From Selaginella moellendorffii (Eukaryota; Streptophyta; Lycopodiopsida; Selaginellales; Selaginellaceae), in assembly GCF_000143415.4 (NCBI RefSeq), contig NW_003314271.1, forward strand, positions 2,609,729-2,673,728: DNA of 64,000 nucleotides. Direction: 5' to 3'. Made by a program: the position numbers and the translations under genes. Shown here in pieces: positions 12,490-24,092 of the stretch. The number at the start of each line of letters is the position of its first letter. Positions within the stretch are counted from its first letter, which is position 1. The notes below the pieces were generated by a model that was not told the origin of the DNA, did not search any database, and saw only the letters and a list, made by a program, of their open reading frames with translations.

Positions 12490-13680
12490 GCAAGATTCTT
12501 ATTTGTTGTTAGATCAAAATTTTACATGCAAACGTTAAAGAGATGTTAGAAAAGAGTGTTATTCGAAAGTCGTGGAGTCCTTAAGTGTGTGAACCTTATC
12601 TTGTGACATAGTTTGATGGGAGTATTCATTTTTGCATTGACTATCATTTGTTAAATGAAGTGATGATCCCAGATGTGTACCCTCTTCCTCACATTATAGA
12701 TCTCTTGAATTATCTAGGGAGAAGTCATTAATTCACTAAGTTAAATCTTGTTTTTAAGTACTGGCAAGTACCAATAGCCAAAGAAGATATTTCTAAAATT
12801 GTTTTTTATAACAGGCCTTTTCCACGGTCGATTGCTAGTAATGAATATGTGATTATTGCTTCTAACTACTTGACTCATTGGGTGGAAGTTAGTGCTCTTA
12901 TTAGTGCATTTGCCACTACTATTAATTACTTCCTTCTCAATCAAATAGTGTTCTAACATTGTTATCTAGAGTAAATTTTTTCAAATAATAATCCTGCATT
13001 TATGGCTGAGGCATTTCAGGTTTTAATATCTTGGTTGGGGATACACCACCCTTTTTGAGTGCTTATTATCCATAGTCTAATGGTTTAGTAGAGCAGCTCA
13101 TTCAAACATTCAAAGGGATAATCATGAAATATGTGAACTTTTAGTATTCGGATTAGAATGGTTATTTACTGTCTCTTCAATATGTGTATATCACAAAGAG
13201 TGTAGGGTTTTACTAGTGTTTCACCAAATAAACTCTTATATGGTTATGATCTGATACTACCAGTGGAGTTGAGGTTTACCTTCATGATTACCACGAGCTA
13301 CTGATGCTAGATCTTAGGATCAGTATTTGGTGAATGTTCTTCCATTTATCTGAGTAAAGTCTACTAAACATCTGGGCCATATACAAGTGGGAAAAAATAG
13401 TGCTACAATTTCCATCATTGCCACCTACAAAGTATAAAGTGGATGACTTGGTGTTAGTCTATTTTCCTAATCTTATGGTATGTGGTTTGGCTAAGAAGCT
13501 TCTTGTTTAATGGAAGGGACCATATCAGGTGTTGTGGCAAATTGAACTACAAGTTTTTGAGATTTGTGTAGGTAAGTTCAATGTGAACTTACCTGCATAT
13601 AGGCTTAGGTTTGGTAGGCCTAAATCACTAGGCCTGAGGTTTAGCATAGAACAATTTTTACATTTCATTTCAATTTCTGT
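12490..13680 (+). mobile_element. Eroded Ty3/gypsy polyprotein remnant
   Basis: Conceptual reading, with many stops and frameshifts, shows a reverse-transcriptase phrase near 12560-12760: FCIDYHLLNEVMIPDVYPLP, then IIDLLNYLG, then FTKLNL. An integrase core follows near 12840-13250: NYLTHWVEVSAL, then PAFMAEAFQVL, then LGIHHPF, and wording like 'SPNKLLYGYDLILPVEL'. Near 13490-13640 there is a C-terminal chromodomain-proximal-like phrase. The RNase H region between RT and integrase is mostly missing, so the copy has an internal deletion. It is non-functional. LTRs were not delimited. Confidence 0.75.
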
Positions 13681-16600
13681 ACATGTGAAAGTTGGATGCA
13701 AAGATTAGATAAATTTTAGAAATTATAACTTTGAAAATCCAATTTTTAAATCTTATGGTATATCATTTTTTTAAATATCTTTTGGACATTCAGCTGAGGT
13801 GGTAGCATTATTTAAAATCTGGGGTGCAATATCCTGTTAGATGCCATGTGGCCAGAGGGTTTAGAGTTTAGCTTGCCACTCTGATTGTGTGATTTGTGGC
13901 TTGCTTACATTCTCCTATCTTCTATTGGGCAATCACAAAAGTAACTCTACAAGCAAGTAGGCTTATGATGAACAACAAGATTCTTGTATAGACCAAAGCC
14001 AAATTGATGGAGGGCTATAAGATAGGTTTGAAAAGAAGTTAATTGCATCACTATTTATCTATAGGCTAGATTTGTATGTATCCCATAAAAAGTGTGCAAA
14101 AGGTTGAATCACTCCTTTGTTAAATTCTTCTATAACATGAGAACTTCAAAATTTCTTATGGATGGAAAACTAAGGGATGTAGCCATACTAAGAGCTGTAT
14201 TGACTCACATTTATCCCGAGTGAGTTCAACATTGGAGACTTGAACTAATTCTTTGCATCCTATTCAATGTTGAGACAGTAAAAGAGTTATCTTTTACATT
14301 TCTTTATATGAAATAATTGTCATTGATTTTTGAAAAGCACTACAAGCTAGAGCCTCAGGGGCTTTACTTACATAACATCATTGATGGTGGCTTGTTAAAC
14401 AACTTATAATTCTTTTTTTTTCTATGCAAAAACTCACTATATAAGAAGCATGGTTGTTACAATGATCAAGGGCCCACTCTATATAAATGCTATTGAGAAA
14501 TACAGAATGGTCAAATGTATATATGGTGCATGATTGGGTAGGGGAGTTCAATGACATGGGAGGGCAAAATTCATATTGTTCATCCATGCACAACTAGGTT
14601 AAACTACCTCTTGAGAATAAGTGTGTTTGTTCCCAATGAATTGAGCACTTCTGGATTATGGAGATATAATGCAAGGTGATATGGTATTGGATCTAAACAA
14701 AAAATTGATAACAAACTAACTCAAATTACCCAAATCATAAATTTTTATTAAAATAACTGCAGAATTTTGAGTTTTTGTTAATAATAATTGATTTTGATAA
14801 ATGAAATTTTAAAAGTTTTGACCAATTCCTAGTACTATTGTAGCATGCAATAACCCTACTTCAAGACTATGCTACTTACCATAGAGTGTCACTTTCTTAT
14901 TGATATAAGCAACAAGTGGCATATTCATAGCATACTTGAGGTTTTTATGTCAATTTCTTGTAGTGGCTTGAACATATCAACACTTGAAATCTAGACATGA
15001 TCACAAGAAGGCATGGATATTATGCTACACACATCTACTTGAGAGTTCCAGCCAAACAAGCACAACTTAAGGTAAGGTACATTGAAATTGCATGCATCTA
15101 ATCCAAGATTCTATAGTTTAATAGTACTGCTACAACAGAAGATATTATCCCACAAAATGGTGTTTGAGAACCCCACACACTTATACATATGGATAAGGTA
15201 TGGGAGAATTAATACATCTCTGTGATATTGTGTTCAAAAGTAACATTCAAAGTCACCATTTCCATCAAATACTGGTATTGCACTATACACTCACACATGA
15301 GTTTCTATAAACATCCATCATTGCTTGAACTTGGTGTGTACTTGGAGTCTCCTACAGCATCCCTAAGGAAAGAAAAGACACATACATGACTCTTCTTTTT
15401 GCTTAGAGGCCTGTGTAGCTCTACAATTGAAATTAGTACTACATATATTTATTATAATAAGAATATTGACACGTTGCTACTCATACTACCTTGCTCAACC
15501 CATATATTGCTTCTCTCTCAATGCTCCAAACACTGGGCAATTCTCAATAGCACACCAAAACTTGTGTGCAACTTGCTTTACATCTCTTTAGTGCTCTTCG
15601 ACTTGTATGGTTGAGGAGCACGTGAGTGCCTTTGGAAGGTAGGGGTTTGTATGTGGTGATGTGGTGGTGGTGGAGGAGAGACCTTGTAGCTTGCATATAG
15701 CTTGATAGTCATATATTGGCCATAACTAAGATATTATATATTGTAGCTCCTTTGTTGTGAATGCACGCACTATAGACTAGAACCACTCCTTCATGTTCAT
15801 CAAGATGCTCACCCCAGAGCAAATCATAAGCCACTCCTCTATGAAGAATAAAAGCTTATAAGTCAAAATGAGGGAGAATTGCAATAGACTCTACAAGCAC
15901 AACATGAAATTACATATTGCAAAGCTAGTCTAGATATGTTGTAAATGATGTATATCATCTATTGGTTGGTAGGGAGAGATACTGTGACAATATGATACTT
16001 GAATCCAGTGTACAACACACTTGTCACGATTTTGGACTCAGAAAAGAGAATCTAATGCTCTTTGCCACTTCCAATGTCTCATACACTTTAGCCCTGCTTG
16101 ATAGTCAATAGGAGTGGGATATATATTCTTTAATGCACTCATTCTTTCACTGACTCAAGGTTCTCTGCTAGCCTAGGACATCTTCAACTTGTACACATCA
16201 CATGGAATCCACAACATTCCAAGCAAGGAGTGTAGAAGTGCAGGTCCCTCTCAAAAATGCACCATTATACATGCAATATCTATTACACATGCATTGCATA
16301 TTGCATGCAACAATGTGCATTTGCTCTCAACTTGCAATTTCAACAAAAAGACGTGAAATATAAGGATGCCAACTACATATATTTGGTGCAAGGACATGCA
16401 TTTAAGTGTAGCAAAGAAGTTTGACAACTACAATACCTTGTTATATTCATCTTTGGGGAAGTCATCCTTGCATAGAACAATGACATGTGAGGTTTTGCCT
16501 CCCTTGTGGCATGTAAAATATATACACAAAATGAAGGGAAATTGGCTCTATGCAGCTTCAAACACTTGTGTTGTCAGCCTGCCAACATCTTGCATCTTGT

Positions 16601-17239
16601 TCTCAACAAGCATTTAACCTCTTAAGAATCAATAATAGACAAAGTACATGTGCTCTTTGAATAGGGACAAAAACCCATATACTCAATGCCTAAGTAGACC
16701 TGCAGATACTAACATGAGAGGTGAAGAGCATTGACAATGGAAAATTTAAATGACATGCTTCGTATGAATGACTTGCTGCATATGTCGCATCAAAATAGTC
16801 ACCCAAGGAGATCATGATGTAATTTTTGCAACCTCACTTAGTGCAGCCTCATGGAGCTCTTATTATGTTAGTGCTTCTTCCAATGGGTGCAAGAGGCCTG
16901 AGTGATTAGGAGCTGTTGTTTGAAGAGATGCATTGGGACCACAAGTTTCCACCACTTGATCTACCAAGTCATGGTGAGCTCTTTCACTTTTATAGCAACT
17001 GAATCAAGAATAGGCTCCCAAAAAGTTGCATCTGGAGAGCCATATTCTTCAATGACCTCTATCAAATTTGCCGCCAGACATGCGACCAACTTGCACTGAA
17101 TCTCAGCACCTTTGCCAATGCCAAGGCATAGCTCAAGGTAGCTCAAGGCAATGATGCCACTCCAAGGCTGCAATAGTGATGTCTGAAGTCCTCACTTTAC
17201 ATATCCCTTTTCACAGCATCTAGATGCGCTCACATTGAT

Positions 17240-17570
17240 ACCAAATGTAAGTTTTTGAATTTGAACTTCCTGAGAGGTTAGTAAACTAGACTTGCTAGAT
17301 ATTAATTTCAACATATAATGTGATTCCTATAACCAACTAATAGAGTTGGACCCAAGACCTCTCTATATGAAATATAAACTCTTGAATTTGAACTTTTTAA
17401 AAGGTTATCCAACTTAATATTACTCAAACCCAAGGATGCTTAAACCTAAGTACTCTAAAACCCTTAACCGATTGAAAAAAAAGATGTACTCTTGTTTATA
17501 ACCCTTTTCTCTATATATTTGAAGCTTTATGAACTATTTCTCGATTTATTCTTTTTAGTTGTTTACAAAA
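17240..17570. repeat. LTR-like dispersed repeat, copy C (partly tandem)
   Basis: Starts with GATACCAAATGTAAG, the reverse complement of an LTR end followed by a TGGTATC-type primer-binding site. Two related segments lie in tandem: 17250-17290 and 17370-17560 both begin with a 'TTGAATTTGAACTT' word. The second aligns by eye across its full length with 885-1080. Confidence 0.5.
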
Positions 17571-20500
17571 GTAAGGCACTAAAAGTGAGGTGCATCCATG
17601 TATTAAAATATTTCTCACTCACATTCCAAGCTCATAGCATGCTCATTCACAGCTATTAATTGATCTTCAACACCTCCATTGATCACTTCACATGGATTGA
17701 TTGAGCAAAGTGGGGTCTCTATAGGATTGTCTTTATTAAAAAACATTGTCAATCACTTGTGGTTTATAACAATAGCAATGGCTAGTCCAACAAACCTAGC
17801 AAGGATGAAGGTGAAAAACAGAAGAAAGAATCACTCACCAACATCTACAACCTACTCTTACAGATAATCTTTAACTAGAACTCATCCTTCTCCTTTTTCC
17901 CCCTTTTTCTTCTTATTGTTTTGATTGACATGGTTTGATTCCTTCTTTTTCCTTGTAGTGAGTATGCTGGCACTACATGCAAGCCATTAGCAGCAAGCCA
18001 GTGGCAATGAGCTGCATAAGTAATATGATCTGTAACTAGAATTGAATTAATGATCTTGATTACTTGTTGATGTGGCATTTAGACAGTGAGCATTTATGAT
18101 CCATGTAGATAGTGACTTGGCATATTGATGTGGCAAAACTATGATTATGTGAGAAAGTGTAATGGCAAATTCATAATTAAAAATGTTTGAAATTTAATGT
18201 GTAATGAATGGCGAGAGTCTCACTTTTATAATTCACAAGGTTAAAAATGTGATGTCAATTATAATTCTATTGTGAATTTTCAAGAATCCATACCAATTCA
18301 ACTAGATTTTCAGTGATAAAGATTTTTCTTGTGATCTGATATGATTGATGCCCCTTTTAGTGTGTTCAGCTCCATTTCCCACCCACCTCATCTTCATCAC
18401 TAATATTGTCTTGCTCTTTATATGCCTCATCAATATGCAGTAGCACAGGTGGAGTGTACACTTAGAACATGTAGAGTCTAGGTTGGACATCATCTATATC
18501 CAATGCAAGAGTCTTATATGAGAGTGCTAAGAAGAACTATACTAAGGTGCATAACATAGCTGTACTCAACTCAAGGCCATTTGTGGAAATGGAGTATGTC
18601 TTGGAGAAGCATTTGTATAATGTATTTATAGAGTAGATAACCATTGATTCTTTATTTTAAATTTATTTTCTTCTCTATGGCTATAAATGAGATTTAAAGT
18701 ATTATAGTTTGTTTTGAATCTATGCACAATCCCAAGAAAAGCATAGCTTTTCCAATATCTGATTTATTCAATTGACACATAAGTAATCCTTTCTTTAGGT
18801 TTTTTTTCTTGTAACATTGTATTTCCCTTTAGAATTAAGCTCTCTCAAAAGATTTTTCCTACATGCCTCTTTTGACATCGATTGACTCATTACATTCTTA
18901 TCACAAACATTTTATGTAACTTATAATTTCTAGCCCTTCAAGTGGAAAGGTCTTATTGTTGTCTCCATAGCCCAGTTTAGTGTCAGATACCTCACAACAT
19001 AACATAATTGAGCAATATACATACTCTAAACTAATATATTGATGAAAAATTAAGACGCTTATAGTATTTTTTCATGGTTGGCTTGATAAAATCCAAGCTA
19101 TCTAGAACTGATCACTAAAGATGTTAGATTGCCAAAATTCCACCCATAGCTGAGTGAATTTCTCACTATAAATTGTACTCTTAAGGCCCTTAGCAATAAC
19201 TCTACTTCACACATGAGGGAGTAACTTGTGTTATATATTTGTGTGGTACAAAGTTGGGAAGTCTTCTAAGAGGATTGAGACAGTTCAAGGGAGAATTTCA
19301 CAACCTTCTAATGGCAATATAATGGCTCTCATCAATAAAGAAGTGTTTTTTATCTCTTTCTTACAAAAGTATGACAATGGGGCAATTGGGGCAATTGCAC
19401 TTAGCACCTTAAAGCCCTTATTCTACTAGTTTTAGAGTGGCTTATAACTGGTAATGTAAATATAGTAGCCCAAAGTTGTCCCCTCCAAACTTCATTATCA
19501 CAACCTACTCAACACAACATAAAATTTGGCTCCTTAGCTTGATCAATTAGTCTTTTCAGTTAGTAAGTGAGTTGGGTAGCCTTAGAATCACTTGGCCTCT
19601 CCTATTGTAGCCACTTCTACATTTCTTGGAGGAGTTAGTTGGACCAAGCCACATGGCAGATTTGGATATTCTAGGGATATATAAATGAATTTGAGTCTGA
19701 CTATTGAACATATCTTGGGTTAATGGTATATATATTATCATACAATATCCTATAAGAGCTCAACAATAAGTAAAACTCTTAAGCAAAACTCTCAACAACA
19801 TTTATTTGGCAAAACAACTCCTTTATAAAACTCTCTAGCAAAACTCCACAAATACAAATGTTTTGCATTGCTCTTGGGCCATTCATCTCCAATATATGAT
19901 TCCATTATAAAGCTTAAAGCCAACCTGTAAACACAGATATATGTTATATGTAGTAGTGTTTGCAATAAAACTATTCTTTGCAAAACAATATTCTGAAAGC
20001 TTTTTAACTCTAAAATCACAAGACTATAAGCACTATTGCCATGATCATAGTAACTATTTAATGTTGTATGTAGCAAATCAAATTTATTAATTTTGTCACC
20101 ATGAAGATTTAATTGTTGATAGAAATTGTATGATGTTGGCAATCAATTCCACTATTTTCTTGAATATAAAATAATAAACAAGAAATAAAAATAAAAAGTA
20201 ATTAATGATACCTTTAGGTTTCTCACAAGAGGAGAGATTGATAAGAGTGGTCTAATAGATGACATAATAACATCTAAGAATGTGCACATGGAGATCTCTT
20301 GCCTGCCAACTACCCATAGCATGAAAATAATTCATTTGGAGGAGCAACACTTGGAGGTACAATACTTGGAGCTTGCAAACTTTCAAGCTCCAAACTTGGA
20401 GTTTAGAGAAGTTGAAATTAATAGTGTTATTTCAGAAATTTCTCACTTAATTAGAAATAGCTTGTTTTAATGTTTTCCCCTCCTCATGAAGGTGGTGACC

Positions 20501-21551
20501 TCTTCTTCCTAGCTTCCAGTGATTTCAACCTTGAGGAAGTATACTGCTTCTGCTTGAAGTTGGCGACATGCAGCATGTCCACTTTGTTGCCAAGGGACTC
20601 CTGAAGGTTGAGAGACATGTCTTGATGAAGCTCCATGGGCAAAACCTCCACATGAAAGATTGGGAGCTCCAATGGTGCAAGCTGTTTTTCCAATCCATGC
20701 CAAGGATACACATCAAGAAACTTGAAAAAATTGAAATGAACTTTTGTTTTCCTCAAATGAAACCATGTTTCTAAGCTTTGGAGATCAAATTGTAAGAGCC
20801 CCAAGTTTACTTGTAGCTCACAATGCTCTCTAGCTCATATAGCATTATTGTTTGTGTAATTGTTTTTCTTATTCCTTGACTAACTAGGTAAAATATGGGA
20901 AGTTCAATTGATTTATGAACAATTCATCATAGAATTTTATTATCAAGCTCAACTGGTTCATAAATTGGCTCATGACTATATGGATGTAAAAGAAGCTACA
21001 ACTCAGGCCCACATTACAGTGGTAGTGTGCAAGATTTGACATTGAAAAATTGTATAAAACCTCTATGCCATTTATATAGATTTTATTTTGTGTTTTTAAC
21101 TGTTTTAATGTTAAATTTTATTGAACATAAGAAAGCAAAGCAAATTATTATAAATATTCATATTTTATTTATATGGCCAGCTAAAATTTTATAAGAATTC
21201 AATTGAAAAGATAAAAACATACTTTTTATTCATTCCGATGCTTTAATATATCTTGAAATAATATATCTTTGCTTAGACAAAGCAAGAAGAAAAAAGGTGA
21301 TAAGTGGTCTTGCTTTTTCTGATAGTGTTAATGCATGCTCCAAAATTTTACTTTTTACTTGATAGTGGTCATAAACAATTTAACTATTTGACAGCACTTC
21401 CAATAATAAGCATGAGAATGGAGGGTTTAAATATGATATATTCAAGGATTTGAAGTGAATAATTCATTCATTAACTGTTTAGAGGGTCATTGTGGCACCC
21501 AGAGGATAATGCTATAAAGAATATACCGTACTTGATAGCCCTAAACTCGCG

Positions 21552-22356
21552 ATGGCAGGCGCAGTTGGATTGTCAAACGGAGGCGGCCTCAGGTTGGCGA
21601 TCTCCTTGTTCGTCATCTTCGTCCTCGTTTGCTTCATGGGCATCCAAGATCTGCGTGCTCACCGGGACAGGGAGTCCAAAAATGCCGAACTAGATGCCAT
21701 GTTCCGCGATCTCCAGGTACCTCACTTTTGATGTTTAGTCCCATCACCTACATGCTTCGCTTTCCAAAACCAAAAAATTCTCCTCCAAAACAAAACACAC
21801 ACATGTTTAGGATGCGAGAAGATCCCACGACGAGCTCCAGAAAAAGGCCTCGGATCTCAACGACGAGAAGCTGCAACTGGCCGCAGTCAAGTCCAACACC
21901 AGCACCATGCTGATCCAGTCGGAGCGCAAGCAGCAGCTTCTGGGCGAGGAGAAAACGAGGCTGGAGGCTGCTCTGGGTGACAAAGACATCCAGATCGCCA
22001 CACTCAAGGAGCAGCTCAAGGAGTTGGACGAGAGCGAAAAGGAGGTGGTCAAGCTCCGCAATCACTTGAAGGCTCTGGAGGACCAACTGGAGCTGTTCAA
22101 GGCAAACACGACGACTGGCTCCAGGCAGGAATCGCGCGAGGAGCCCAGGGAGGAGGCCCAGAAGCAGCAAGGCGAGGATTTGGATCACGGATTGGTGGCT
22201 GCGGATAAGGCCGAGGTCGGCGTCACGGAGGGTGATGCAGACCTCGAGGCAACCAAGAGCGAGGAGGTTGATGACAGGAAGCGGGAACAGCTTGATGGCG
22301 AGGGTGACAAAGTGGATGAGGATTTGGATGCTGCGAAAACGATCCAGGATGCCTAG
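21552..22356 (+). CDS. Membrane-anchored coiled-coil protein
   Basis: Two exons (21552-21716, 21811-22356) encode 236 aa. Residues about 14-31 form a single hydrophobic segment (LAISLFVIFVLVCFMG), which would act as a signal anchor. Residues about 35-145 are a charged heptad-rich coiled coil (for example DKDIQIATLKEQLKELDESE). The last 90 residues are very acidic and glutamate/glutamine-rich, probably disordered. This layout (short N-terminus, one membrane segment, long coiled coil) resembles golgin-type or GOLM1-like type II membrane proteins, but I recognise no specific family. The intron has clean GT-AG ends and keeps frame. GC-rich codon use agrees with neighbouring genes. Confidence 0.75.
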
Positions 22357-22516
22357 GAGGAGCTCCGGATAAGGTGGAAAGAAGATAGAATAGACAGAGA
22401 TGATGACACTTCAGACTAGCTAGAGCCAAGTCTCGCAGTTTTGGTGACCTGTTGTAAGTGAGTGACATTGTTAAAGAAGAAAGGAAACCAACAAACTTTA
22501 CCTTGTAGACACTGTT

Positions 22517-23840
22517 TCATTTCCATGGATCGTCCCAGTCTTTCGAGCTCTCTCTCTTTATAAAGTCGACGACAGCACGAACAGCCTCTTGGATCCGGTT
22601 GGTGAGGCTGTGATTGCCCCATATTTCAACGGCTGTGGCTCCCATGGCAGCGCACAACCTGCAGAAAAGAAGGGAAATAAGTATTACATCGTGGAAACAT
22701 GTTGATGCTTACCGCTTGACAAGGTTGTGCTTGTTCACGTAGTCCGGAACGTATTCATCGGCCATGGAAAAGATAACCTATGAAGCAAATTAATCGTAAA
22801 TGTTTTAGAGCAGATCCATCACACCTGGCAAGGAAGCTTTGACATATGCTCAAGCCTAACACGAAGCTGCTCATCGGAGAGGTCAGAGCTGAACATGTCA
22901 TCGTCTCCCATATATCCAGCAAGCGAGCGGAAACTATACCAAGATATAAACTCGAAAGTTTTCTCAAAAAGTTCTCATTGTAAAGTTCCATACCGATGAG
23001 CAGTGATAGGAGCAGCTGGTTCAGCCCCGCGGGGCATCAAATCCAATTCTCTTCCCTCCTTGATCATTTCATCAGCCAAGTCGATCATTGCGGCTGTCCC
23101 AGGCAACGTTGCTCTGTACTCTCTATCACTTACAGGAGCCTACGGAATAAAAGAGAAAAATGGAAGCACGAAAAACATACACAGCGTCGTGTTACCTGAA
23201 GGATAGCTCCTCGGACGGCTTTCATGCAAATCCCACCCTCTCGTAAGTAATAAACAATATCCTGTACTAACCGCAAAGTTGGAACAATAGACAAAAGAAT
23301 TCCAGTAAGTAGAACCTGACAGCCCGTGCTGTGCCCAAGCAGCACCACACCATGAGAATTTTCTTCGTTGATTAAATAGTTGATAAGCTGCTCCAGCTCC
23401 TGTGCATCCTAGAGACTCGAAAAACCCGAAGATAAACATTCACTCGCAGCAAAGGAGACGAATCTAAGCACCTGTTTCAAAGAAGAAGTTCCATAGCCAG
23501 AATACGACGACGATAAAAGGCACTGGACCAGCGACCACCTTTCACTCTCGAGAGCTTTAGCAAGAGGAAGTAGATACCTGAAATGCCGAAGGAAGAAACA
23601 GAAGAATCATTGTGTTAAAGTAGCGAATGCATTTAGAAAGCTACTCTGTCGCAAAGAAGCCGTCTGTCAATCCCCCGATGAAAATCACTTGCTGCTGGAA
23701 CGATCCAGTCCGAAAGGCAACCTTGTCTCGCAGCAAAATCCGCGCGATTCAATCCAAAACAAGCTAGAGAATCCCAATACCTGGACTGGCTTGGGCCCAT
23801 ACTTGAACAGCGTGCCCTGCATTTGCGTTTTCGGAGCCAT
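22517..23840 (-). CDS. Alpha/beta hydrolase, DUF1749 family
   Basis: Nine exons (23840-23781, 23721-23645, 23577-23472, 23408-23316, 23261-23196, 23139-22994, 22933-22825, 22777-22713, 22658-22517) give 287 aa with all phases consistent. The sequence follows the plant DUF1749 (UPF0613) family closely: QQQVIFIGGLTDGFFATE near the start, the nucleophile elbow GHSTG (residues about 107-111), APVSDREYRATLPGTAAMID, GYMGDDDMFSSDLSDEQL, an acid region in SMADEYVPDYV and the catalytic histidine region WGNHSL. A complete Ser-Asp-His triad is therefore plausible. Fungal relatives include the siderophore esterase SidJ; the plant substrate is unknown. No transit peptide is evident, so a cytosolic location is likely. 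Confidence 0.85.
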
Positions 23841-24092
23841 GGCGACCTCCGCCGCCTCCGAAGTAGCTGCATTCCCCGTTGCTCCCGCCGAAAGATTGAC
23901 ACGGGCGGCACCGCCTGGCTCTCTCTCTCTCTCTCTCCCTCAAGAGCCCTAAATCCCTAAAAATCCTATAAGCATCTTTTTCAAACTCAGGAGCATATCC
24001 GGCATATTCTAAGAAATTATGCGCATCTATAGTTTAAATGTGATCCTTTGCTCGTGGTGTGTGTGTACATTGGCTCGTTTCGTCTCTATATG

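Larger units (their letters stand above)
10429..21551. other. AT-rich transposon-filled stretch
   Basis: Eleven kilobases of AT-rich sequence between two gene islands. Apart from gypsy-type remnants (12.5-13.7 kb) and the LTR-like repeat near 17.24-17.57 kb, no coding structure was recognised. Open frames are short and AT-composed. The switch to gene-like composition occurs sharply near 21.5 kb. Confidence 0.6.
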
